Made by a program: the position numbers and the translations under genes. Source: Anaerohalosphaera lusitana (GTDB lineage: Bacteria; Planctomycetota; Phycisphaerae; Sedimentisphaerales; Anaerohalosphaeraceae). Taken from it: a stretch of 64,000 bases of DNA. This document shows positions 9,057 to 17,919 of the stretch, piece by piece. The stretch spans positions 1,984,001-2,048,000 of the forward strand of contig NZ_CP019791.1 in assembly GCF_002007645.1 (NCBI RefSeq). Direction: 5' to 3'. The stretch's first letter is position 1, and each line of letters begins with the position of its first letter. The notes under the pieces are model-generated. The model made no database searches. It had not been told where the DNA came from and worked only from the letters and a program-made list of their open reading frames with translations.

Positions 9057-9644
9057 ATGAGAGCTTGCGATAGAAAATCCGGTTTTACGCTGGTGGAGGC
9101 GCTTACGGTTATTGCCGTGATCGGCGTGCTCGTGTCGCTGGTTCTCGGGCTCGGCAAGAGTCTCAAAGAGCAGGCGGACGAAAGGCTCGCCAACAGTACG
9201 ATCGAAGTGCTTGTCACCGCGATCGAGCAGTACCTGGAGTTTACCAGTGAGTTTCCGTTCGAGGCCGATGTTTCATTTAATAATGCGTCCCTGGAGTCGG
9301 TGCTGGAATCTCAGCTAGGATTACCTGACGGGACTGTTACGGTGGATGCTGCCAATCCGCCGGAATATGCATCGAGCGAAGCTTTGTTTTATGTTCTGGA
9401 CAATTGCGCACGGAGCAAAGGATTTGTTGATTCGCTTAGCGGCGGAGTGACAACGAACAAAGACGCGGCGGGCAGTGCTCTTGTTGCTGAATACGGTGAC
9501 ATTAGAATCGATCTTGTTCGAATTGTCGATCCGTGGGGCAACGCTCTGCAGTACACATATTCGGCGGGGGATGTTTTTCCCGAACTGAGATTTGCAGGGC
9601 CTGATAAAGAGTTATTTACGCAGGACGACGTGACAAGTGAATAG
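9057..9644 (+). CDS. GspG-like pseudopilin (paralogue 2, short form)
   Basis: 195 residues from the ATG at 9057, chosen because it gives a short basic leader (MRACDRKSG) before 'FTLVEALTVIAVIGVL'; an upstream GTG at 9000 would add an implausible Cys-rich stretch. The segment 'RIVDPWGNALQYTYSAGD' matches the conserved DPWG block of GspG, and the end 'FAGPDKELFTQDDVTS' is a divergent form of the calcium-site tail seen in its neighbours. This is the member closest in size to classical GspG. It sits among three larger paralogues in one operon. Confidence 0.85.
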   Translation: MRACDRKSGFTLVEALTVIAVIGVLVSLVLGLGKSLKEQADERLANSTIEVLVTAIEQYLEFTSEFPFEADVSFNNASLESVLESQLGLPDGTVTVDAANPPEYASSEALFYVLDNCARSKGFVDSLSGGVTTNKDAAGSALVAEYGDIRIDLVRIVDPWGNALQYTYSAGDVFPELRFAGPDKELFTQDDVTSE

Positions 9645-9738
9645 ATGTATTGCATTGCTTCGGCTGTGATTCGGCTGTGGCGTGACAGGCTGCGGTAGTG
9701 ATCTTGCAGCAACCGTGATCCTAGTAGAGGATATAGAT

Positions 9739-10680
9739 ATGACTGCTGAAAGGCATTTGAGATATAAGGTTCGATCCGGTTTCAGTCTTATGGAACTGCT
9801 GGTCGTTATAGGCATAATCATGCTGCTTATCGGTGTGCTTGTGCCGGGTATGCACGCGTTCAGCAAGCGTGCGAAGGCGCTCAAGCAGAAGGCGCAGATA
9901 CACAGTATGGAAGTGGGGCTCGAGCTTTTCAAAAAAAGGCACGGCAGTCTGCCCGAATCGAAGGCAGTGCAGGATCCTGCTACCAGTAAATGGGTGTATG
10001 GCGCGCAGCATCTGGCAGAGGCGCTGGTGGGCAGGGACGAGCGGGGCTTTGATCCCAAGTCGAAGTGGCATGTCGGCGACGAGGCCAGTATCGCAAGTCT
10101 TTATCGCAATGACGAAACAACGGACATCGGCAGACGCAGTCTCAACAGGCGGTACCCGCCGTCTTTTCCGCTGGATGATTCGGTCGCGATCGAGGTTGAC
10201 GAGCTCTATGATACTTATGGAACTGGCAGCGGGACGGACGTAGTACATTGCAGTGATGAGGAATGGAACAGCGGGCCGGTACTGACGGACACGTTTGATC
10301 TCAGACGGATCACTTATGGCGGCGAGAAAGTGAAAGTCGGTACGCCGGTTCTGTATTATAAGGCAAATCGCGGTTCGAGCAGGCATGCAAAGGATGTGTC
10401 GGGGATAACCGACCCCACTATCTTTAACGATTGGATATACAACTACAATGATAATAGCGGGTTAATGCCGTTGGGTCATCTGGAAGCTACACAGGACCTT
10501 TTGAGCAATGACGACTATACCCACAAGCTGACCGCAGTGAAATTTTACGAAATGATAACCAATCCACGGTCGCGTGAAGACTATTACAGGCCGTACAATA
10601 AGGACGGCTATATTCTGTGGTCGGCTGGGTACGACGGTTTGTTCGGTACGAAGGACGACGTGACCAATTTTGACCGGTAA
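9739..10680 (+). CDS. GspG-like pseudopilin, enlarged (paralogue 3)
   Basis: 313 residues from the ATG at 9739, which has AGAGGA about 9 bases upstream. The leader ends in Gly before 'FSLMELLVVIGIIMLL'. Shared blocks with the gene at 8022 are 'HLAEALVGRDERGFDPKSKW', 'GTPVLYYKANRGS', 'IYNYNDNSGLMPLG' and the tail 'SAGYDGLFGTKDDVTNF'. The resemblance over the whole length argues for gene duplication followed by divergence. Role inferred as a pseudopilus subunit; no partner specificity can be deduced. Confidence 0.87.
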   Translation: MTAERHLRYKVRSGFSLMELLVVIGIIMLLIGVLVPGMHAFSKRAKALKQKAQIHSMEVGLELFKKRHGSLPESKAVQDPATSKWVYGAQHLAEALVGRDERGFDPKSKWHVGDEASIASLYRNDETTDIGRRSLNRRYPPSFPLDDSVAIEVDELYDTYGTGSGTDVVHCSDEEWNSGPVLTDTFDLRRITYGGEKVKVGTPVLYYKANRGSSRHAKDVSGITDPTIFNDWIYNYNDNSGLMPLGHLEATQDLLSNDDYTHKLTAVKFYEMITNPRSREDYYRPYNKDGYILWSAGYDGLFGTKDDVTNFDR

Positions 10681-10691
10681 TCGGGGCGGCA

Positions 10692-11624
10692 ATGTTAAAG
10701 CGAAAGCTTTTTGGAGTAGAGCAAATGTTTGCGAGAAGAAATAATAAACGGAATGTCGGTTTTACGCTGGTCGAAATGCTGGTAACGATCGGTATTATCG
10801 CAGTTGTGATTGGCATGCTCGTGCCGGCGCTGAGCATGGTGCGGGATACGGCCAACCGTGTCAAACAAAAGGCACAGTTCAGCACGCTCGAGGTGGGGCT
10901 GGAGGCGTTTAAAAACGATTTCGGTGATTATCCGCCGGATGTGCTTGTTGGTGGCGATGTATCTGGTACATATGAATATACGTCATATACGGGTGCGCAG
11001 AGGCTGGCTGAGGCGATCATTGGCCAGGACGGGTTTGGTGTTAATACAGGCAGTAGTTTCAATGGTGACATGAGTTTTTATGGAATGTACACGGATCCTG
11101 TCACTGATGAACAGCGGCCAATAGGTACCAGGCAGGGGCCTTACGTTGAAATCGAAAACGCAAATGCTACGCGTCTTTCCGCAATTTATCCCGATACTGC
11201 TTTAACGTCGACCAGTCTTAATCCAGCTACTTTTGTGCTTAGTGATGAGTATGGTTTAGTTAAGAGTCGAATATCCGGGGAACAAACCGGCATGCCGGTT
11301 CTTTATTATAAAGCCAATACGTCTAAATTTGGGCATTCAGAACTGGGTACAACTGACTATTTGTACTATAATACTGATAAGAATGTATACAATCCTATTT
11401 GCAATAGGGTGATATATGGGCTTGGTTCTGCTCCATCAGTTCAAGGTGCGAATATGTTGAACGGACCGGGTACATTTTGGGACTACTTTTTGAAAAAAAT
11501 CGAAAACCCGAATTTTTCTACTAACTCGAGGCCTTACCGGGCACAGTCGTTTATTCTGCACAGTGCCGGTGCTGACGGGCGTTATGGTACAAGTGATGAC
11601 ATTTATAATTTCGACAAGAAATAA
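10692..11624 (+). CDS. GspG-like pseudopilin, enlarged (paralogue 4)
   Basis: 310 residues from 10692 (GGGGCGG upstream); an alternative ATG at 10725 gives a shorter leader. The cleavage site is Gly before 'FTLVEMLVTIGIIAVVIG'. Shared blocks are 'RLAEAIIGQDGFGVNTGSSF', 'ENANATRLSAIY', 'GMPVLYYKANTSK' and the tail 'SAGADGRYGTSDDIYNF'. Some middle parts are more AT-rich than the ends. It lies 11 bases after the preceding paralogue and 21 before the GspH-like gene (start at 11646), consistent with one transcript. Confidence 0.87.
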   Translation: MLKRKLFGVEQMFARRNNKRNVGFTLVEMLVTIGIIAVVIGMLVPALSMVRDTANRVKQKAQFSTLEVGLEAFKNDFGDYPPDVLVGGDVSGTYEYTSYTGAQRLAEAIIGQDGFGVNTGSSFNGDMSFYGMYTDPVTDEQRPIGTRQGPYVEIENANATRLSAIYPDTALTSTSLNPATFVLSDEYGLVKSRISGEQTGMPVLYYKANTSKFGHSELGTTDYLYYNTDKNVYNPICNRVIYGLGSAPSVQGANMLNGPGTFWDYFLKKIENPNFSTNSRPYRAQSFILHSAGADGRYGTSDDIYNFDKK

Positions 11625-11645
11625 TCTTCGATGGGCGGGGCTTTG

Positions 11646-12473
11646 ATGGCACGTAAACAGCGCAAAATCGGTTATACGCTTACTGAGCTGCTCGTGGTGA
11701 TCGCGATCATCGCGGTGCTGGTGGCGATCGGTGTGCCCGCGGTCAAGTCTATTCAGGAGTCGTTCAATTCCGGCAGCAACGTAAAGACGGTGATCAGCAA
11801 GGCTCTGGGCAATGCCAGAGCGATAGCGCTGAAGGAGCAGACGTACGCAGGCGTGCGTTTTCAGCGGGCCCGCGACGGCAGACAGTATATGGTGCTGGTA
11901 ATTTATGATCCTGGCGCAACGGAGCTGGATGCAAATGGATTTAGAGCGGTGCCAGGTAGGAAACCCAACAAGTTGCCTGAGCAAGTGTTAGTATTAGATG
12001 GATATTCAAATATTGTACGGGAAAAAAAAGGTTTCAAAGTCGTTGTCAAAGAAGAGCACCGAGGTGGTGATAATGAAGCTTTTGATGAAAATGTTGAATT
12101 AAATGAAACCTCGACGTTTTCTGTAGTATTTGGCCCTTCTGGAAGATTGATTGCAAGATCTGTTCGTGTCAGGAATAGGGAAGGTATACCAAACACGGAA
12201 TCGAATGACCAACTTAGCGACGACAAGATATTTAACAAAAAAGCAGCAGTCGAATCTGGTGCCGCTCTTTTTTACCAAGATGGGTATTGTCTGACTGGAG
12301 CTGATTATTCACCCGATCTTGGTTACGGCCCTGAGACTTCGCGAAAGAGTTTTATTGTGTGTGATCGACTTGCGTTTGAAAAGGTGCCGCCAACTATGAG
12401 GTGGACGCGATATTTAAGAAATGCCGAAAACGTTTATATAAATTCGTACACGGGCGAAGTTGTTAATAAATGA
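11646..12473 (+). CDS. GspH/FimT-like minor pseudopilin
   Basis: 275 residues from ATG 11646, preferred over 11631 because it has GGCGGGG upstream and a short leader (MARKQRKIG) before 'YTLTELLVVIAIIAVLVAIG'. Downstream 'SKALGNARAIALKEQTYAGVRF' resembles the GspH/FimT pattern in which exposed residues follow the long helix. It occupies the H position in a G-H-I-J-K order. GspH-type proteins link the pseudopilus shaft to the tip. The second half has no recognisable domain. Confidence 0.8.
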   Translation: MARKQRKIGYTLTELLVVIAIIAVLVAIGVPAVKSIQESFNSGSNVKTVISKALGNARAIALKEQTYAGVRFQRARDGRQYMVLVIYDPGATELDANGFRAVPGRKPNKLPEQVLVLDGYSNIVREKKGFKVVVKEEHRGGDNEAFDENVELNETSTFSVVFGPSGRLIARSVRVRNREGIPNTESNDQLSDDKIFNKKAAVESGAALFYQDGYCLTGADYSPDLGYGPETSRKSFIVCDRLAFEKVPPTMRWTRYLRNAENVYINSYTGEVVNK

Positions 12474-12515
12474 TTTTTTGATCTTTCCGTGGATCGGGAT
12501 GGGAACAGAAGCTTG

Positions 12516-13550
12516 ATGAGCTTTGGATATAAAAACAAGGGGTTTTCGCTGCTGGAGGTTATGATCGCGGCGGGCATACTGGCGGTCGGCTTTATGCTGA
12601 TCGTGGCGATGTGGCCCGCGGCTATCAAGCTGACCGCGATGTCGACCGAAAGGACCATCGGCGCGGTCGCGGCGGATGAAGCGGCGGTGAAGATGCCGTT
12701 GTATGGCGTAGCTAACGTTGATCAAGAGACCGTTGATAATGCAAACATACGTTATCAAGCAGTGGCGGCAAGCGATAAGTATGCCTACATTGTGCCAAAT
12801 GATGTTGATGGAACTCTTGTCACGACGGGAGTTAATGATGTCTATGTAGACCTGGTGGATGTGACTGGTTGGCCGTGGGATCCTCTTGCTAAGGACGGCG
12901 AGGGTAATGATATATGGGATTTTTCCAACGAGACTGCTTACCCGTCCACTGAGACCTTTGACGGTCCCAAGCATTATCACTGGTCTGCTTTGTGTAAGTA
13001 TAATGATGATGTTGATAATTTTGCCGTCACGGATCGCACATTTGATGCTGTGGTATTCGTTTGCAGGCTGGGAATCGAAAACAAGGTTTATCCCTATGTA
13101 AATGTTTCCGGCAATCTCATTACAAGTCCATTGCCTCGGCCGATGAGGGTTTTTGTTGACTACAAAATTCAAGGTGGGTTGATTACGGGGTTCGAAGTTT
13201 CCTGGTTGACATCATCAGACCTGAGTTACGATAAAAAAGAAAACCTCAAGCTCGCGAAGTTTATGACTGAGAATGTTTCTGTCGTTGACGATAGGGCTGG
13301 TAGGTTGCTAGCAATATCTAATATTGAAATTACTGAAAGTGCAGATGATAAAAGTGACGCAGTTAAAGGTGATGTCTTGACTGCTATTCTAGCAAAGGAT
13401 TTTTCTATGACATATCCCAGTTGGGTTGATACCCCAGGGGAAGTAGAAGCCTATCTAAAAGATTGGCCTGTCTGGTTTATTCCTCATGCTATTGGTGGCG
13501 GCAAGAGTCCGTGCGTGGGCGTTTATCATAAGAATATGCTGCGGTTTTAA
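12516..13550 (+). CDS. GspI/PilV-like minor pseudopilin
   Basis: 344 residues from ATG 12516 (purine-rich GGGAACAGAAG upstream); an earlier start at 12489 lengthens the leader. After Lys-Gly comes 'FSLLEVMIAAGILAVGFMLI', the 'SLLEVMIA' pattern characteristic of GspI/PilV. The remainder, about 300 residues, is much longer than classical GspI (about 120) and not recognised. Its position, after the H-like and before the J-like gene, supports the assignment to the tip complex. Confidence 0.8.
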   Translation: MSFGYKNKGFSLLEVMIAAGILAVGFMLIVAMWPAAIKLTAMSTERTIGAVAADEAAVKMPLYGVANVDQETVDNANIRYQAVAASDKYAYIVPNDVDGTLVTTGVNDVYVDLVDVTGWPWDPLAKDGEGNDIWDFSNETAYPSTETFDGPKHYHWSALCKYNDDVDNFAVTDRTFDAVVFVCRLGIENKVYPYVNVSGNLITSPLPRPMRVFVDYKIQGGLITGFEVSWLTSSDLSYDKKENLKLAKFMTENVSVVDDRAGRLLAISNIEITESADDKSDAVKGDVLTAILAKDFSMTYPSWVDTPGEVEAYLKDWPVWFIPHAIGGGKSPCVGVYHKNMLRF

Positions 13551-13580
13551 TTGACTTTAAATTGGGCTGGTTTTCAGCTT

Positions 13581-14750
13581 ATGAGAAAAGGATTTACGAT
13601 AATTGAGCTCATGCTTGCCATGGCGCTGCTGCTGGCGTTGCTGGTCGGTTCTGGCGTGGTTTTCAGCGAGGCAATCAAGGCGCATCGGGCGGCCAAGGCG
13701 ACGTCGGAAGTGTCGAGCAAGCTGCGGGCGATCACACAGCAGCTAGAGGCGGATTTTCGCGGGCTGCAGGAGACCGGCGAGGTTGCGGTCGCATGGCAGG
13801 CGGTTCCGTTGGATCATGACGGCGACGGTACGACAGATGAGTACGTCCGGCTGGATCGGATCATGTTCTTCGCGGATGGAGATTTTGCGACGTATGGAAC
13901 ATGGCGAACCGACACGACTAGCACAGACGGTCAGATGCTCAATGGGAACCTGGCACGTGTCTGCTATGCACTTGCAAGTGATCCAGGAGGGAATTCTGCA
14001 ATTGATCTGATGCCTCAAAACAGAATTCTGGCCCGGTCACAGCATCTTTATACGGCCATGACTGTTTATGATAAGAATGATAATCCCGTGGATTTTCCCG
14101 ATCCTTCCGGCGGTACGCTTCAAGGTGCTACAGTTCCGTTCTCAGTGCCTAACAGCTTTTTTGAGTTTGATGCACTTACTATGTCCGGCTGGTTGAATTT
14201 GACATTCTCTGCAACCGGTGCCAGCGACAAGTCCGACCTTCTGGCACAGATATTTGCGATTGATCTGATGGGAAGTTCCGGCGATGAGGGTGGGCTGATA
14301 GTTTCGCCCAATTCCACGGTTGATCTTTTTGGCAATGCTACACCCGATGGGGCTCCTGTAGGTCTGCACCAGTTGTTGAGCCAGGGTGTTAGTGAATTTC
14401 GTGTTCAGGCATGGAGTGAAGTTGCTCAGGGCTGGTATCCACAGATTGATCCAAGCGGCGAATGGGATTTCGGTGATGACTATTCGGACAGATTCGTTGA
14501 TGCTGGAGGTTCTCCGCTTGATCCTACGTTAGGCATTTCTTCTGCTGATTCACCTGTGGTTCTATATCAACCCGGCGGTACGTATTTTACAGTCAGCGGT
14601 GCGGGGGCGGCGGACGCAAGCACTGGGACGTTGGCTTTGCAGGAAGCGCCGGGGCTGGGCAGGGCGTTGAAATTCACGTTTACGATCCATGACGAAAACG
14701 GTTTTTTCGAGAACGGCAAGAGATTCAGCTACATTGTTGAGCTGAACTGA
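13581..14750 (+). CDS. GspJ/PilW-like minor pseudopilin
   Basis: 389 residues from ATG 13581, which gives the minimal leader MRKG before 'FTIIELMLAMALLLALLVG'. The next part, 'AATSEVSSKLRAITQQLEADFRGLQ'-like in spirit (residues about 45-75), has the amphipathic pattern after which GspJ/PilW proteins list 'QLERDLR'. The end 'ALKFTFTIHDENG' resembles the C-terminal strand that compares calculated with measured values in GspJ. It is roughly twice the classical length. It would cap the pseudopilus together with the I- and K-like proteins. Confidence 0.8.
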   Translation: MRKGFTIIELMLAMALLLALLVGSGVVFSEAIKAHRAAKATSEVSSKLRAITQQLEADFRGLQETGEVAVAWQAVPLDHDGDGTTDEYVRLDRIMFFADGDFATYGTWRTDTTSTDGQMLNGNLARVCYALASDPGGNSAIDLMPQNRILARSQHLYTAMTVYDKNDNPVDFPDPSGGTLQGATVPFSVPNSFFEFDALTMSGWLNLTFSATGASDKSDLLAQIFAIDLMGSSGDEGGLIVSPNSTVDLFGNATPDGAPVGLHQLLSQGVSEFRVQAWSEVAQGWYPQIDPSGEWDFGDDYSDRFVDAGGSPLDPTLGISSADSPVVLYQPGGTYFTVSGAGAADASTGTLALQEAPGLGRALKFTFTIHDENGFFENGKRFSYIVELN

Positions 14751-14783
14751 TTTGTTCTTTTATAGCTTTGAAGCGGGGGAGCT

Positions 14784-17700
14784 ATGTTCAGGGGTATAAC
14801 CATGCATTCTAATGCAAATACAACGAATAATTGCAGGCGGGGGTCCGCTCTGCTGCTCGTGGTGGTCGTTACCGTTCTGCTGGCTGCGATCGGCGTGATC
14901 TTTCTGATGATGAGCCGGCTGGAAGAGATGGCGACTTCGTCGATAGCCGAAAACGAACAGCTAGACGCAGGTGCCCAGGCTGTTACGGCGCACATCGGCG
15001 AGGTGCTGGTGGACGATCTGTTCGATCCGGACGGCACGTGGAACGATGAGCCGACAGCGCAGCAGCCGTGGCTTGCGTCGGTTGAACCGGGATTGGACTC
15101 GGATAACGGCACGCCTTTTGATCCGGGTGATGACGAATTTCTGTGGGATCAGGTTAGCAGGTTGTATGAGGTTTTTCCTGGTTATGCGAACTTTAATGAT
15201 GTTGTTGCGGATGTTGTTTCCGACAATGAACCTATCAGCTTCGATTCTTTGCTGGCAGATGCAGACGGTGACGGTGTTTCCGATAGCATATGGATGATTG
15301 TGCCCGGCATAACAGGTACTCGCGGGGAAAATATATATGCGGCAGTGCGTATAGTTGATAATTGCGCGATGCTGAATCTGAACACCGCTCTTGAATGTCC
15401 GGGCGATAGTGAGGGGCGGTATTTATCGGCAGTTGATTACAACGGTTTCCTTCGAGGCTCAGATGCTGCTTTATTGGACAGTGGTGGTGGTTGGAATGAG
15501 GAGACGAATGACCCTAACAATCTTAAACGTGCAAGGTGGGTAGATTATGATACTAACTTTGATTCTTTGAATCCAGCTTTCTGGCATGATAATGTTATTC
15601 TAAATATTGAGCAACCTGGGCCAGCTTTTAATCTTTTTGACATAGCTGAGGAACTTGAAATCCGGAACAGATTTTTGCTCACAAGTAAGGTAGAGTCACG
15701 CTTTGAGCGTAAGGACGTTCTTAACTACACCCTTGATTCTGGCGGAGGTATTTACAGTACGTTAACTATACCGATTGAGGAAGGCAATTTTGAGGCAAGG
15801 AATCCGGGCACCGGTGCAACTGAGTATTTCGACAATTTCGGTCGGTGGTCATGGCGAATGGATAGCCGGAATTTTTCTGACCCCTTGCCAGATGGGTCTG
15901 ATCCTGCCAATCCTGCTCCATACAGGTATGACCGTCGGCATGTCTGCACTTTCTATAGTTTTGACAGGGAATTGGGCAAGCAGGCTTACCCTTATGTCAA
16001 TGGCGAGTTAGGTTTGCTGGACAGGGACAGAGCTGACGAGTTCCTTACGCCTGCCGGAGTGGTTGAGTGGTACATTGATAATATCGACGCTGATTACGAT
16101 GGGCCAGCGGCCGCGGACATTTTCATGCCGTACCGAGGTCCTGTGAATCTGCGTGAATTAAAGATGCTGCCACCCGATGCAACCGAGGAAGAGAAACTGG
16201 AAGTGCGCAAGACAGTGCTGCAGTCACTGTACGCATTCAGGGCTTACTATATTGAAAAGTATCCCGATGAAGATCCCCATGATGCTGCAGTACGAGCTGG
16301 ACAGGCGGTTGCGAATCTGATAGATAACATGGATGGCACCAATACCGATGGGCTGATCGGGCCGTTTGCTGATGCTGACTACGGCAGTCAACAGTCAGAA
16401 GACATCACCTATATCGATCGTGATATAGTTCAGCAGTTAATACTTGATGTTAGTCTTGATGCCTTGAATTTTGACGATACTACAAACTACCAGATAGACA
16501 TCACGGACGGTTCCGGCACTCTATTAGAGATTGAATTTGGGTTGGGAACTGATGTGGCCGACGAGGTGGTATTCGGCTATGAAAAGCAACCGTTTATTTC
16601 AGAGTTTTACATGGCCAGTTCGGATGTTGGCGGTACTTTTGAGATAACCTCGGTTGGGCTGGGTCTTTTGAATCCATATGATAAGTCCTTTTCACTTGAT
16701 GAATGGGGAGTACGAGTCGGTTCGACTGGTGAGGTTCGCAAACTTACACCTACATATGCAGGTACAGTGGTCGGTCCTTATAATGATAGCAATGCCGAGC
16801 CCTTCGGTCGGCAGAAGATCATGAATACAATGCTGGACGGGGATATAATTAGCGAGATAAAGTCTGCTTACGATCCTAATAGCCCGGACGGTGGAGATGT
16901 GGCAGTGTATCTGATGCGCCTCGACCCGACTACAAGCGAACTTTCGTCCGATCTACAAGAGTATGTGGCTGTCGACATGGTGCCTTCGGCAGATGTAAGT
17001 GAGTTGGTAGGCAGGATCGATCAGGCTGCTCAGAATTCCAGTGCAGGTCAGTTCTCGTGCGAGCGTGATGAAAGCGGCTGGAAGTTTGCTGATGCCGGGA
17101 GCTGTGAATATGTTGACGTTGCAGGTGATTGGGTTTTGACCCAGCCAAATACGGCTGCTCTTCCTGACGCTCACAGTTACCAGTTGCCTGTTGCGGATGA
17201 TGGTGAGGCGATAGAGACGCTGCTTGATCTTGAGAAAGTTGCGACTGGTTTGCGGGTTCATGTTGACGGTGATCCGAATACGCTGACGTCTCGTATAGCC
17301 GACAGTGCCGAATCGAACATTCGTTTCGATATTGAAGCTGCTGCGGCTGGGGATGTTTCGCTGCTGGATTATGTCTGTCTGCTGAATCGGCCCGAGGGTG
17401 ATCTGCCGGGCAGGATCAATGTCAATACAGCGACTAAGGAAGTCATTCGGGCTGCGATACCGGACAATGGTGACTGGGACAGGGATGCACTAGCGGCTGC
17501 GATCGTTGAGTCTCGTGATACTACCGGACCGTTTGCGAGTCTGGGTGATCTGCTTGAAGTGCCCGGTTTCAAGGCATTGGCTGAGGACAGTGAGGATCTT
17601 GCCGGCACGGATCCATTGATGAAGGACGATTTCGAGGAACGCGATTATATCCTTTCGCGGGTGGCGAATGTGTTTACGGTACGCAGTGACGTGTTCACCG

Positions 17701-17834
17701 CGTACATTACGGTCCGCTTGGGTGAGAACGGCCCTCAGAAGAGGATGATCGCAATTTACGACCGCAGCAACGTGTACAGCCCGGACGATGAGCCGGAGCT
17801 TGTGGCGCTGCACCCGGTACCAAATCCGCGGTAG
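14784..17834 (+). CDS. GspK-like protein, unusually large
   Basis: 1016 residues. The N-terminus has a basic stretch, then 'GSALLLVVVVTVLLAAIGVIF', an N-terminal helix without the usual Glu5, as in GspK. Near residue 870-935 a helix-hairpin-helix-like segment reads 'GRINVNTATKEVIRAAI' and 'FASLGDLLEVPGF', matching the SAM-like domain of GspK, and the end resembles GspK's final strands ('FTAYITVRLGE'). Classical GspK has about 320 residues; the extra mass lies between residues about 100 and 850 and contains Asp-rich stretches. GspK caps the pseudopilus tip. The start has GGGGGAG just upstream. Last gene of the operon, followed by a terminator. Confidence 0.85.
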   Translation: MFRGITMHSNANTTNNCRRGSALLLVVVVTVLLAAIGVIFLMMSRLEEMATSSIAENEQLDAGAQAVTAHIGEVLVDDLFDPDGTWNDEPTAQQPWLASVEPGLDSDNGTPFDPGDDEFLWDQVSRLYEVFPGYANFNDVVADVVSDNEPISFDSLLADADGDGVSDSIWMIVPGITGTRGENIYAAVRIVDNCAMLNLNTALECPGDSEGRYLSAVDYNGFLRGSDAALLDSGGGWNEETNDPNNLKRARWVDYDTNFDSLNPAFWHDNVILNIEQPGPAFNLFDIAEELEIRNRFLLTSKVESRFERKDVLNYTLDSGGGIYSTLTIPIEEGNFEARNPGTGATEYFDNFGRWSWRMDSRNFSDPLPDGSDPANPAPYRYDRRHVCTFYSFDRELGKQAYPYVNGELGLLDRDRADEFLTPAGVVEWYIDNIDADYDGPAAADIFMPYRGPVNLRELKMLPPDATEEEKLEVRKTVLQSLYAFRAYYIEKYPDEDPHDAAVRAGQAVANLIDNMDGTNTDGLIGPFADADYGSQQSEDITYIDRDIVQQLILDVSLDALNFDDTTNYQIDITDGSGTLLEIEFGLGTDVADEVVFGYEKQPFISEFYMASSDVGGTFEITSVGLGLLNPYDKSFSLDEWGVRVGSTGEVRKLTPTYAGTVVGPYNDSNAEPFGRQKIMNTMLDGDIISEIKSAYDPNSPDGGDVAVYLMRLDPTTSELSSDLQEYVAVDMVPSADVSELVGRIDQAAQNSSAGQFSCERDESGWKFADAGSCEYVDVAGDWVLTQPNTAALPDAHSYQLPVADDGEAIETLLDLEKVATGLRVHVDGDPNTLTSRIADSAESNIRFDIEAAAAGDVSLLDYVCLLNRPEGDLPGRINVNTATKEVIRAAIPDNGDWDRDALAAAIVESRDTTGPFASLGDLLEVPGFKALAEDSEDLAGTDPLMKDDFEERDYILSRVANVFTVRSDVFTAYITVRLGENGPQKRMIAIYDRSNVYSPDDEPELVALHPVPNPR

Positions 17835-17857
17835 TGTGAAAGTTTGAGTATCAAAAG

Positions 17858-17895
17858 AAAAAGACCTCGGCTCGTGATTGAGCCGAGGTCTTTTT
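17858..17895. terminator. Strong bidirectional intrinsic terminator
   Basis: A perfect stem AAGACCTCGGCTC / GAGCCGAGGTCTT around GTGATT, flanked by A-tracts on the left and T-tracts on the right. It separates the convergent gspK-like gene and the gene ending at 17920 and can serve both strands. Confidence 0.9.
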
Positions 17896-17919
17896 TATAT
17901 CGCTGTCAGTTGGTCAGTT

